A stretch of 64,000 bases of DNA from the NCBI RefSeq assembly GCF_024622505.1, contig NZ_JANKAS010000001.1:248001-312000 (forward strand), given 5' to 3'. The DNA is from Irregularibacter muris. Lineage in GTDB: Bacteria > Bacillota > Clostridia > Eubacteriales > Garciellaceae. The notes below the pieces were generated by a model. That model saw only the letters and a list, made by a program, of their open reading frames with translations, searched no databases and was not told the DNA's origin. A program made the position numbers and the translations under genes. The number at the start of each line of letters is the position of its first letter. The first letter of the stretch is position 1. Of the stretch, positions 21,138 through 28,349 are shown in pieces.

Positions 21138-21166
21138 TCGACAGATAAACCTAATTTTGATAAAAT
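21138..21166 (+). promoter_or_regulatory. Promoter for the HEPN/CBS gene
   Basis: TCGACA, 17-base spacer, TAAAAT; shared with the promoter at 16683. Confidence 0.55.
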
Positions 21167-21247
21167 AATCATAGCAAAATGAAATTATTGAGGAGAAAAA
21201 GTTTAAGAAGTGAAAACTTCTTTACCTAGGATGGGAGAGAAAATGTC

Positions 21248-21964
21248 GTGAATAGAGTAGATGAATTCATTAGGATATATAATGAACTAGATAGAGAGAT
21301 GAGAAAGAAATTAAACGCAGACACACGAATGTCCCATATGAAAGCATTGAATATATTAGCGAACAAAAATGATCTAATCTCTAGAAATATAGATACACTA
21401 AAACAATATGCTAGATTAAGAAATTGTATAATTCATGACACCATTTCTGAAACCGCAGATCCAATAGCAGTTCCACTGCCAGAAGTGGTTGAAAAATATC
21501 AAATGATTCTAAACAGATTTAAAAATCCTCTAACTGTTTTTGATCTATGTACCCATAGATCAAAAATGCTTGTGGCTTCACCCAATAGCCTAGCCGTGGA
21601 TATTATGCAATCTATGGAGAAATTACTGATATCTAGAGTGCCTATTTTAGAGGGTGAGAATGTTATAGGAGTATTTAATGGAAATGTACTGGTATATTAT
21701 TTAGCAAGTACAGAAAAATGTTTGATCTCTGAGAATACCATGATGAATGATTTTGTTGAATTTACGAAATTAGATGGACAACGAAAAGAAGAATACTATT
21801 TTGTGAATAAATTCTTAAATGTTTATGATGCAGAAAAACATTTCAAACAGAAAAATAAAGATAATCATAAATTAGTGGCCCTATTTATTACTTCTGACGG
21901 AACCAGCCAGGGTAAACTTCTTGGCATGCTAACAGAGTGGGATTTATTCAATAAAATAAACTAG
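21248..21964 (+). CDS. CBS-domain protein with an N-terminal HEPN-like helical domain
   Basis: 238 residues from GTG; gatgggagag lies upstream. Residues 1-90 are predicted helical and contain LRNCIIHD, that is R58-N-C-I-I-H63, the RNxxxH form of the HEPN nuclease motif (Rx4-6H). Residues about 95-238 hold two CBS-like repeats, with VDIMQSMEKLLISRVPILEGENVIGVFNG (core SRVPILEGENVIGVF) and the closing GKLLGMLTEWDLF. CBS pairs commonly bind adenine nucleotides. The pairing suggests a nucleotide-gated RNA-acting protein, but HEPN folds can also be inactive binding modules. No antitoxin or defence gene was seen next to it. Confidence 0.7.
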   Translation: MNRVDEFIRIYNELDREMRKKLNADTRMSHMKALNILANKNDLISRNIDTLKQYARLRNCIIHDTISETADPIAVPLPEVVEKYQMILNRFKNPLTVFDLCTHRSKMLVASPNSLAVDIMQSMEKLLISRVPILEGENVIGVFNGNVLVYYLASTEKCLISENTMMNDFVEFTKLDGQRKEEYYFVNKFLNVYDAEKHFKQKNKDNHKLVALFITSDGTSQGKLLGMLTEWDLFNKIN

Positions 21965-22154
21965 TTAACAATAACTAATATTTACCACTAATGTAAAAAT
22001 ATCTTAATTAATTTTAGGATATCGCTCTTTTATTTTTCTTAATTTGATGACCTTTAGGGAATAAATCCTATGATTAATTTATGTTGTTAATAATATACAA
22101 TATAACTCTGGTAATTTTGTTAAACAATCACATACAATACTTTGATTAATTTCC

Positions 22155-22183
22155 TTGATTTTCTATTTCTTTAATAATATAAT
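22155..22183 (+). promoter_or_regulatory. Promoter for the Spo0E-like gene
   Basis: TTGATT, 17-base spacer, TATAAT. The remainder of 21965-22150 is AT-rich with no gene I can support. Confidence 0.55.
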
Positions 22184-22249
22184 CAATAGCGTTGGTGTAA
22201 ATTAATAAACTAGGCAAGAAGAGGGTAAGGATATAAGGAGAGGATCAAA

Positions 22250-22405
22250 ATGGGCGATAAAAATTTGATAATTGCTATTGAGGATAAACGACATATATTA
22301 AATAAAATGGTAAGTAATGAAGTGGCTTTGACTAAGGACATGATTGTTCATGTAAGTCAAGAATTGGATAAGCTGATAAAAGAATACTACACTAAATATA
22401 ATTAG
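22250..22405 (+). CDS. Spo0E-like aspartyl-phosphate phosphatase family protein
   Basis: 51 residues starting after ataaggagag: MGDKNLIIAIEDKRHILNKM, then a loop, then VSQELDKLIKEYY. The SQELDKLI segment matches the SxxxD motif that gives Spo0E family proteins their phosphatase activity on Spo0A~P. Two helices of suitable length are evident. It probably affects the sporulation phosphorelay; which response regulator it acts on is unknown. The gene has its own promoter and terminator. Confidence 0.8.
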   Translation: MGDKNLIIAIEDKRHILNKMVSNEVALTKDMIVHVSQELDKLIKEYYTKYN

Positions 22406-22431
22406 AGAGCTATAGACGGCTCTTTTTTTGT
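22405..22431 (+). terminator. Terminator of the Spo0E-like gene
   Basis: agagc and gctct pair around tatagacg, followed by seven T residues. Confidence 0.75.
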
Positions 22432-22528
22432 TGTAGAATATAGAAAAAGTATTGATGATTAAATCCTATGGAAAAGACAAATAATAAAAAGAAGCAGTCA
22501 AAACAAAAAATCTATGGGAGGAATAGTC

Positions 22529-22771
22529 ATGAATAATATTGTAGTATATACTACACCTACTTGACCATGGGCCCACAAGGTAAAGGATTACCTAAACCAA
22601 AAAAATATTACTTTTCAGGAAAAGGACTTATCCAAGGATCAGGATGCTGCTTTAGAAATGGTACAAAAATCTGGGCAAAGAGATGTGCCGGTAATAGATA
22701 TTAATGGAAATATATTAGTAGGATACAACCCCGATGAAATAGACGTAATATTATCAATACAAAACCAATAA
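22529..22771 (+). CDS. Glutaredoxin-like selenoprotein (in-frame UGA read as selenocysteine)
   Basis: 80 residues if TGA at 22562-22564 (codon 12) is read as selenocysteine: VVYTTPT-U-PWAHKVKDYL, then KDQDAALEMVQKSGQ, RDVPVIDINGNILVGY. This is the glutaredoxin/YruB-like thioredoxin fold: the UGA falls exactly at the first Cys of the usual CPWC/CPYC site, the cis-Pro motif VPVI is intact, and both sides of the UGA stay in frame with family-like sequence. The second active-site Cys is Ala (UPWA), so a monothiol-type mechanism is implied. gggagg precedes the ATG. A SECIS-like hairpin starts 13 bases after the UGA. It is likely a thiol-disulfide or peroxide-related redox protein; the partner is unknown. 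Confidence 0.85.
22578..22593 (+). promoter_or_regulatory. Candidate bacterial SECIS hairpin
   Basis: aggtaa and ttacct form a 6-bp stem with loop agga. The loop starts 19 bases after the UGA and has G among its first two bases, within the reported rules for bacterial SECIS elements (loop 16-37 bases after UGA). Confidence 0.6.
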
Positions 22772-22778
22772 TAGAAAT

Positions 22779-22809
22779 AAAAAGATCAGAAAAGTTTCTG
22801 ATCTTTTTA
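22779..22809 (+). terminator. Terminator of the selenoprotein gene
   Basis: aaaaagatcagaaa and tttctgatcttttt pair around ag. Confidence 0.85.
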
Positions 22810-22868
22810 TTTGATAAAAAACCTGTAGTCATAGCAGTTCATGCTGAAATCAGTGAAGCCTTTTTATG

Positions 22869-23501
22869 CTATAGAAGAGTCTTTTTAAAACAAGTTTTTC
22901 CCTCTTCTATGGATTCTTCAAAACCCATTTTGACAAAATATTTATCATGCTCTTTATTTGTCGAAAAGCTTATTAATTCAGAGTAGCCTTCATGAAGAAA
23001 ATAATCTTTCATATTTGTATAAATATAGGCACCTATCTTTAAATCTCTATATTCTGGTATAACAAAATCTAAGGCTACTTCTAGGGTCGTTTCATTATAG
23101 CGAGTTCCTAAAAAAATCCCTGTTGGGATCATATTCCGCAAAGTAAAAAAACTGACATCAAATTTATCTGTCTGAACAAATTTCTGGTTTGTATATTTCT
23201 CAATATCTATTTTATAAAAATCTAAAAAATAATGATAATACTGGCGGTTGTCCTCTAGAGGAAGGATTTTAAAATCTTCCCTGGTAAAATAGATCCTTCG
23301 GAGATAATATATATTAATACAGACAGTGAAAAAATTCATTATTGCTACTGGAAAGGATCCAATGAGAAAGCCGTATAAAGAAAAAAGTCCGGAACCTATT
23401 AAGTTTATCCATCTTAGTCTTATTATAGAAGTCATCAATAAAGATACTAAAACCAAAAAAGAAGCTAAGTACCCTATCCATTCTAGCCAATTTATAGTCA
23501 T
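22869..23501 (-). CDS. YgjV-like membrane domain fused to a GNAT-like domain
   Basis: 210 residues on the minus strand from the ATG after ggaggagatg; a start 45 bases earlier precedes that site. Residues 1-80 have three hydrophobic segments (WIGYLASFLVLVSLLMTS, INLIGSGLFSLYGFLIG, VAIMNFFTVCINIYYL) like the YgjV family. Residues 100-210 resemble an acetyltransferase: VALDFVIPEYRDLKIGAYIY fits the GNAT motif A region and HDKYFVKMGF the C-terminal strand. The canonical acyl-CoA loop is not clear, so activity is uncertain. It is convergent with the selenoprotein gene. Confidence 0.65.
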   Translation of the reverse strand: MTINWLEWIGYLASFLVLVSLLMTSIIRLRWINLIGSGLFSLYGFLIGSFPVAIMNFFTVCINIYYLRRIYFTREDFKILPLEDNRQYYHYFLDFYKIDIEKYTNQKFVQTDKFDVSFFTLRNMIPTGIFLGTRYNETTLEVALDFVIPEYRDLKIGAYIYTNMKDYFLHEGYSELISFSTNKEHDKYFVKMGFEESIEEGKTCFKKTLL

Positions 23502-23710
23502 TATACATCTCCTCCAAATTTTTATTTTTGTACCATTATATGACAATTGTAAATCAATAGGGTCTAAATAGTCAAATTATTCATAAATCCTTGGCTATAA
23601 AAATATTGATCCCTTCTGAAAAGTTTGATACAGTAAAAGAGTTGTAGGTTGTAGACTGTAGACTGATCCAGATTAATGATATAAACCATCAGATAGATGA
23701 GGTGATAAAA

Positions 23711-24574
23711 ATGAAGGATATAACAGGAGAAGGGTGTGAAGTGCTAGTCCCCTTTAGTGAAAGAAAACCCCTTGAGGAGATTGAAAAAAGTATTATAAAA
23801 AAATATAGAAAGCATATTTGGTCAAAGTTTACCAAAGCTTTAAAAGAATATAATTTAGTTGAAGAGGGAGATAAAATAGCCGTTGCTATTTCAGGAGGGA
23901 AAGATAGTATGCTAATGGCTAAATTATTTCAAGAATTAAAAAAACACAATCATCAAGCTAATTTTGAGTTGGAATTTATTGTCATGGATCCAGGTTATCA
24001 TCCAGACATAAAAAAGCTGCTAATCGATAATTGCGACTACTTGAATATCCCTATAAAGATTTTTGAATCCGGTATTTTTGGAATTATCAATGATATTGCT
24101 AAGGATTATCCTTGCTTTATGTGTGCCAAGATGAGAAGGGGAGCCTTGTATAATAAAGCGCAAGAACTAGGATGCAATAAGTTGGCTCTTGGTCATCATT
24201 TTAATGATGTCATAGAGACTACTCTACTTAATATCCTTTATACTGGTAATGTTAAAACTATGTTACCTAAATTAAAATCCACAAACTTTGAGGGACTTGA
24301 ATTAATCAGACCTCTTTACTTTATGGAGGAGACTTATATAGAAAAATTTACACAAAACAATGGTATTTGGCCCCTTAATTGTGCATGCATGGTAGCTGCT
24401 AAGAGAACAGGCAATAAAAGATATGAAATAAAAAAACTAATAGAGGATTTAAAGATAAATATTAAAGATGTGGATAAATCCATTTTTAACGCTGCAAGGA
24501 ATGTCAATATGGACGCTATATTGGGATGGAAAAAAGATGGTGAAAAACATTCCTATCTAGATTTCTATGAATAA
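23711..24574 (+). CDS. TtcA-like PP-loop ATPase
   Basis: 287 residues; the ATG 5 bases after gaggtgat is preferred over GTG 23702. The PP-loop SGGKDS is at residues 61-66, a CxxC pair (C135, C138 in PCFMCAKMRRG) follows, then LGHHFNDVIETTLLN. This layout fits the TtcA/TtuA group of tRNA thiolation enzymes, which adenylate a tRNA base and use an iron-sulfur cluster. Later cysteines (NCACM) could supply the third ligand. Which tRNA base is modified cannot be decided here. 23502-23700 upstream shows only a short imperfect tandem repeat (gttgtaggttgtagactgta). Confidence 0.82.
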   Translation: MKDITGEGCEVLVPFSERKPLEEIEKSIIKKYRKHIWSKFTKALKEYNLVEEGDKIAVAISGGKDSMLMAKLFQELKKHNHQANFELEFIVMDPGYHPDIKKLLIDNCDYLNIPIKIFESGIFGIINDIAKDYPCFMCAKMRRGALYNKAQELGCNKLALGHHFNDVIETTLLNILYTGNVKTMLPKLKSTNFEGLELIRPLYFMEETYIEKFTQNNGIWPLNCACMVAAKRTGNKRYEIKKLIEDLKINIKDVDKSIFNAARNVNMDAILGWKKDGEKHSYLDFYE

Positions 24575-24580
24575 AATATC

Positions 24581-24628
24581 AATGCCTAGAAGATTTTCTC
24601 ACAAGAATCTTCTAGGCATATTTTTTTA
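24581..24628 (+). terminator. Terminator of the TtcA-like gene
   Basis: atgcctagaagatt and aatcttctaggcat pair perfectly around ttctcacaag, followed by a T run. Confidence 0.9.
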
Positions 24629-24645
24629 TCGACAATTATCCTATC

Positions 24646-24703
24646 TTGACAAAAGATACTATAAAGAATATTATCTATATAGTATAGATAATATTCTTTA
24701 TAG
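24646..24703 (+). promoter_or_regulatory. Promoter overlapped by a 45-bp perfect palindrome
   Basis: TTGACA (24646-24651), 17-base spacer, TATTAT (24669-24674). Bases 24659-24679 and 24683-24703 are exact 21-base reverse complements around TAG. The left arm covers the -10 and the right arm the transcription start, ideal for repression by the MarR-type product of the next gene. There is no T run, so a terminator is unlikely. Confidence 0.75.
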
Positions 24704-24724
24704 ATATTTGAAGGGATGATAGGA

Positions 24725-25174
24725 ATGAAAGTAGTAAAATTTAAAAATGAAATATGGGATCTACTTCGCTGTGTAAATGAAAACATGGAGTCTGTTTTTC
24801 GTCCTATTGGAGAGCATTATGGACTAACCATTATGCAGACCCGCATTCTGATTGAAATCAATCAGGATGAGGAACATACTGTGGGTACTTTAGGAAACAC
24901 TTTTGGATTAACAAGCGGAAATGCCTCCTCCATGTGTAAAAAATTAGAAAAAATGGGGTTTTTACAAAGGATTCGTAGTGAAAAGGATGAACGTAGGGTA
25001 AAGTTGGTTCTTACTCAGTTAGGGGAAAGTACCATTTCAAATATAGACAGAGAATTGCAGGGAAAATACCAACCAATTTTAGAAACAAAAAATCAAGATG
25101 ATTTTGAAGCTATTATTTATGGATTAAAACAATTGACATCCATTTTAGAGGAAATGAAGAAGCTAAATCAATGA
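24725..25174 (+). CDS. MarR-family transcriptional regulator
   Basis: 149 residues from ATG 24725 (aaggga 8-14 bases upstream); ATG 24716 is an alternative. The winged helix spans about residues 30-100: TVGTLGNTFGLTSGNASSMCKKLE is the recognition part (core LTSGNASSMCKKLE) and RSEKDERRVKLVLT the wing. It sits 12 bases upstream of ftsH-like gene, so the two form an operon, and it likely represses both through the palindrome. The effector is unknown. Confidence 0.9.
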   Translation: MKVVKFKNEIWDLLRCVNENMESVFRPIGEHYGLTIMQTRILIEINQDEEHTVGTLGNTFGLTSGNASSMCKKLEKMGFLQRIRSEKDERRVKLVLTQLGESTISNIDRELQGKYQPILETKNQDDFEAIIYGLKQLTSILEEMKKLNQ

Positions 25175-25186
25175 GAGGTGACCAAG

Positions 25187-27007
25187 ATGAAAGAGCAAAA
25201 ACATCCCAAGAAATCTATAATCTTTTCCTATGCTATAGCTTTATTGGTTATTATATTTTTTAATACACTAATAGTACCTACCTTTTTACAACAGCAAGTT
25301 AAAGAAGTTGATTATGGAACATTTTTAAAACAGGTAGAAGAAGGAAAAGTAAGTGAAGTAGAGATTGAGAAAGATAAGATTGGTTTTACCGTAAAGAACA
25401 AGGATAAAACAGAACAAATTTATATCACTGGGTTAATGGAAGATCCGGAGTTGGTCAATAAATTATATGCAGAGGGAGTGAAATTTTCTAAGGTCATTCC
25501 AAAGGAAAACTCTCCTTTAACGAACTTTATTTTGTCATGGATACTATTGCCAGCCATATTCATAGGATTGGGACAGCTCCTGATAAAACAAATGCAAAAG
25601 CGTATGCTTGGCGGTGGAAATGCCATGACCTTTGGAAAGAGCAATGCCAAAATATATGTACAAGCCGAAACAGGAAAAACCTTTAAGGATGTAGCAGGGC
25701 AAGACGAGGCAAAAGAAGCCTTAACAGAAATTGTAGACTTTTTGCATAGTCCTGAAAAGTATACCGAAATAGGAGCCATACTGCCTAAAGGAGCATTACT
25801 TGTAGGACCCCCTGGTACAGGAAAAACTTTATTAGCCCGTGCAGTTGCCGGTGAAGCCAATGTACCCTTCTTTTCCATTTCTGGTTCTGAATTTGTAGAG
25901 ATGTTTGTGGGAATGGGTGCTGCCAAGGTCAGAGATTTATTTAAACAGGCTAACGAAAAAGCCCCTTGTATCGTTTTTATTGATGAGATTGATACCATAG
26001 GGAAAAAACGTGACAATGCAGGCTTTGGGGGCAATGATGAAAGAGAACAAACCTTAAACCAACTTCTTACTGAAATGGATGGGTTTGATGGGAAAAAAGG
26101 AGTTGTTATTTTGGCGGCCACTAACCGCCCTGAGTCACTAGATAAGGCTTTATTACGTCCAGGGCGTTTTGATAGACGTATCCCTGTAGAATTACCTGAT
26201 CTTGCAGGAAGGGAGGCCATCTTAAAAGTCCATGCTAAGGATATAAAAATGAAACCTGATATAGATTTTAATATCATTGCGCGGGCAACTTCTGGTGCAT
26301 CAGGAGCAGATCTTGCCAATATTGTTAATGAAGGTGCACTTCGGGCTGTAAGGCAGAGAAGAAATTTAGTATCCCAAGAGGATTTAGAAGAATCTGTAGA
26401 AGTTGTTATTGCAGGATATCAACGTAAAGGCAAAGTAATTTCGCCAAAGGAAAAAGAAATCATAGCCTATCATGAAATAGGACATGCTTTAGTTGCAGCA
26501 AAGCAAACAGACTCTGCCCCCGTTCACAAGATTACCATTATACCTCGTACTTCTGGAGCTTTAGGCTATACTATGCAGGTGGAAGAAGGAGAAAACACCC
26601 TAATGAGTAAGGAACAAGCCTTTAATAAGATTGCTACCCTTACTGGTGGTCGTGCAGCAGAGGAATTAATATTTGGTACTTCCACATCGGGTGCTTCCAA
26701 TGACATTGAACAAGCCACAAAGATTGCCCGGGCAATGGTTACTCGATTAGGAATGAGTAAAAACTTTGATATGATGGCTTTAGAAACGGTAACCAATCAA
26801 TATTTAGGTGGAGATACCTCCCTAGCATGTTCTTCAGAAACCGCTACTAAAATTGATCAAGAGGTACTAGAAATTATTAAAAAAGCTCATGAAAAGGCCA
26901 TAGATATCTTAAAATCAAATCAAGATAAAATGCATCAACTAGCCAGATATCTATTAGAAAAAGAAACCATTACCGGTGAAGAGTTTATGGAGATTATTAA
27001 TCAGTAA
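25187..27007 (+). CDS. ftsH: FtsH-family membrane ATP-dependent zinc metalloprotease
   Basis: 606 residues from the ATG after agaggtga; GTG 25178 is less likely. Two membrane segments lie near residues 11-33 and 108-127, with an outside domain between. The AAA+ module has Walker A GPPGTGKT (207-214), Walker B IVFIDEID and the SRH region NRPESLDKALLRPGRFD (in pieces LLRPGRFD). The protease motif HEIGH is at 429-433. FtsH degrades membrane and some soluble proteins. Coupling to a MarR regulator suggests an inducible, stress-specific paralogue rather than the housekeeping copy. Confidence 0.93.
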   Translation: MKEQKHPKKSIIFSYAIALLVIIFFNTLIVPTFLQQQVKEVDYGTFLKQVEEGKVSEVEIEKDKIGFTVKNKDKTEQIYITGLMEDPELVNKLYAEGVKFSKVIPKENSPLTNFILSWILLPAIFIGLGQLLIKQMQKRMLGGGNAMTFGKSNAKIYVQAETGKTFKDVAGQDEAKEALTEIVDFLHSPEKYTEIGAILPKGALLVGPPGTGKTLLARAVAGEANVPFFSISGSEFVEMFVGMGAAKVRDLFKQANEKAPCIVFIDEIDTIGKKRDNAGFGGNDEREQTLNQLLTEMDGFDGKKGVVILAATNRPESLDKALLRPGRFDRRIPVELPDLAGREAILKVHAKDIKMKPDIDFNIIARATSGASGADLANIVNEGALRAVRQRRNLVSQEDLEESVEVVIAGYQRKGKVISPKEKEIIAYHEIGHALVAAKQTDSAPVHKITIIPRTSGALGYTMQVEEGENTLMSKEQAFNKIATLTGGRAAEELIFGTSTSGASNDIEQATKIARAMVTRLGMSKNFDMMALETVTNQYLGGDTSLACSSETATKIDQEVLEIIKKAHEKAIDILKSNQDKMHQLARYLLEKETITGEEFMEIINQ

Positions 27008-27028
27008 AAATAGGATATGAAGGATGAT

Positions 27029-27061
27029 TAAAGGGAACAGCCTATAGGCTGTTCTCTTTAA
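27029..27061 (+). terminator. Terminator of the marR-ftsH operon
   Basis: aaagggaacagcc and ggctgttctcttt pair around tata (one mismatch). Confidence 0.8.
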
Positions 27062-27137
27062 TTGTGGTGTACCATTAACATAGCATGTGGTTATAGGATT
27101 TTGCATTTGGATAACATAGAAATTTAAAACAGTATTG

Positions 27138-27166
27138 TTGACAAAGAAACAATAACTGGTTATAAT
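27138..27166 (+). promoter_or_regulatory. Promoter for the MarR-cyclase operon
   Basis: TTGACA, 17-base spacer, TATAAT, both perfect. A dyad ataac-tg-gttat (27152-27163) spans the -10 and gaaac/gtttc flanks it, a candidate operator. Confidence 0.8.
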
Positions 27167-27196
27167 GTTTCCAAGGATACAATTAAGGAGGAGGTT

Positions 27197-27658
27197 ATGA
27201 ATATTCGAATTCTTGAGCTATTAGCTGAACATCTTGAAAAACAAGACTTATTATCTAAATTAATAGAGAAAGAATTTTTACATGGCTATGGATATTCTGA
27301 AATACATTGCATTGATGCAATCGGTGTATTAGATACCCCAAATGTCACCAATATTGCTAATCATTTAAAGATGACCCGAGGAGCGATTAGTAAGATTACT
27401 AAAAAACAAATAATGGCAGGATTGATTGAAAGCTATTCTTTAGAAGATAACAAAAAAGAAATTTATTTCAAATTAACAAGGGATGGGCAAAAATTATTTG
27501 ATGAACACAAACAACGTCATGAAATATGGAGGAAACGGGATTCTGCTTTTTTGAACCAATATCCCGAGAATAAACTTGCTGAAATTTGTACATTTCTTGA
27601 GGAATTTAATGAGTATTTAGGAGAACAGATAGAATTCATATCAAAGGAAAAGAGGTGA
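27197..27658 (+). CDS. MarR-family transcriptional regulator
   Basis: 153 residues; aaggaggagg precedes the ATG. The winged helix includes NVTNIANHLKMTRGAISKIT and ESYSLEDNKKEIYFKLT as wing. YGYSEIHCIDAI before it fits the family's helix 2. It lies 4 bases before a cyclase-family gene, with overlapping ribosome site, so the pair is co-expressed and probably autoregulated. Confidence 0.88.
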   Translation: MNIRILELLAEHLEKQDLLSKLIEKEFLHGYGYSEIHCIDAIGVLDTPNVTNIANHLKMTRGAISKITKKQIMAGLIESYSLEDNKKEIYFKLTRDGQKLFDEHKQRHEIWRKRDSAFLNQYPENKLAEICTFLEEFNEYLGEQIEFISKEKR

Positions 27659-27662
27659 AAAA

Positions 27663-28226
27663 ATGTTTATTGATTTGACGGTTTTAGTGACGCCCAAAAT
27701 GATTGTAGACGCCCAAGGAAATGAAAAGAAAGCTTTAGTAGGTCATTTAGGAACCCATTTTGATGTAATGGACAAAGAATTCCCCTTAGAATACATTGAG
27801 CGAAAGGCCATCGCATTCGATGTAAGTACAATTGTAGATAGGGATATTGAAATATCGGATATTGATATTTTAAAGGTGAAAAAAGATATGTTTGTAGCTT
27901 TTCATACTGGATTTATTGAGCGAGAAGGATATGGGGGAAAAGGATATTTTCAAGGACATCCTCAGCTTTCAGAGGATTTAATTGAAAAGCTACTAGAATT
28001 AAAAATTTCTATTATTGGAATTGATTGTGCTGGAATTAGACGAGGTGCGGAACATACACCAAAAGACCAATATTGTGCAGATAAAAATGTTTTTGTTGTT
28101 GAAAATATTTGTAATTTGAAGGCATTAGGTTTGGAAACTGGGAGTAAGGAGTTCATTGCCAATACTTATCCTATTAAATATGCACAGACAACAGGATTGC
28201 CTTGTCGGGTGGTGGCAAAACTCTAA
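27663..28226 (+). CDS. Cyclase-family (kynurenine formamidase-like) metal hydrolase
   Basis: 187 residues. GHLGTHFDVMDKEFP carries the HxGTHxD metal motif of the cyclase/KynB family, and DCAGIRRGAEHTPKDQYCADKNVFVVEN covers the second half of the active site (core GIRRGAEH). Family members hydrolyse formamides or related amides with Zn or Mn. No tryptophan degradation gene is nearby, so kynurenine is not indicated. Its MarR partner may sense the substrate or product. Confidence 0.8.
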   Translation: MFIDLTVLVTPKMIVDAQGNEKKALVGHLGTHFDVMDKEFPLEYIERKAIAFDVSTIVDRDIEISDIDILKVKKDMFVAFHTGFIEREGYGGKGYFQGHPQLSEDLIEKLLELKISIIGIDCAGIRRGAEHTPKDQYCADKNVFVVENICNLKALGLETGSKEFIANTYPIKYAQTTGLPCRVVAKL

Positions 28227-28301
28227 GAAATAATTGTATGCAATACAAAGAAAAAAGCTTCATGTCGTCTTAAAATAGAGAGTATTTTATATACATAAAA
28301 A

Positions 28302-28338
28302 AGAAGGGCAATCTTCCAAAATGGAAGATTGCCCTTTG
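28302..28338. terminator. Bidirectional terminator between convergent genes
   Basis: aagggcaatcttcca and tggaagattgcccttt pair, with A and T runs outside the arms, serving the cyclase gene and the minus-strand sleB-type gene. Confidence 0.85.
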
Positions 28339-28349
28339 ATCATTACTAA

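Larger units (their letters stand above)
20992..21170 (+). repeat. Diverged direct repeat, right copy (split by a terminator)
   Basis: The blocks 20992-21034 and 21115-21170 match 16606-16648 and 16660-16714. Between them lie the helD terminator and about 45 other bases, so this copy is interrupted. Confidence 0.55.

Noticed and set aside
22529-22771. Glutaredoxin pseudogene caused by a nonsense mutation
   Set aside because: The stop falls exactly on the catalytic Cys codon, it is UGA, the downstream part is intact, and a SECIS-like hairpin follows. Selenocysteine explains all of this better.
23645-23670. Short tandem repeat (gttgtaggttgtagactgta) as a CRISPR or microsatellite
   Set aside because: Only two imperfect units of each type; no spacers or array structure.
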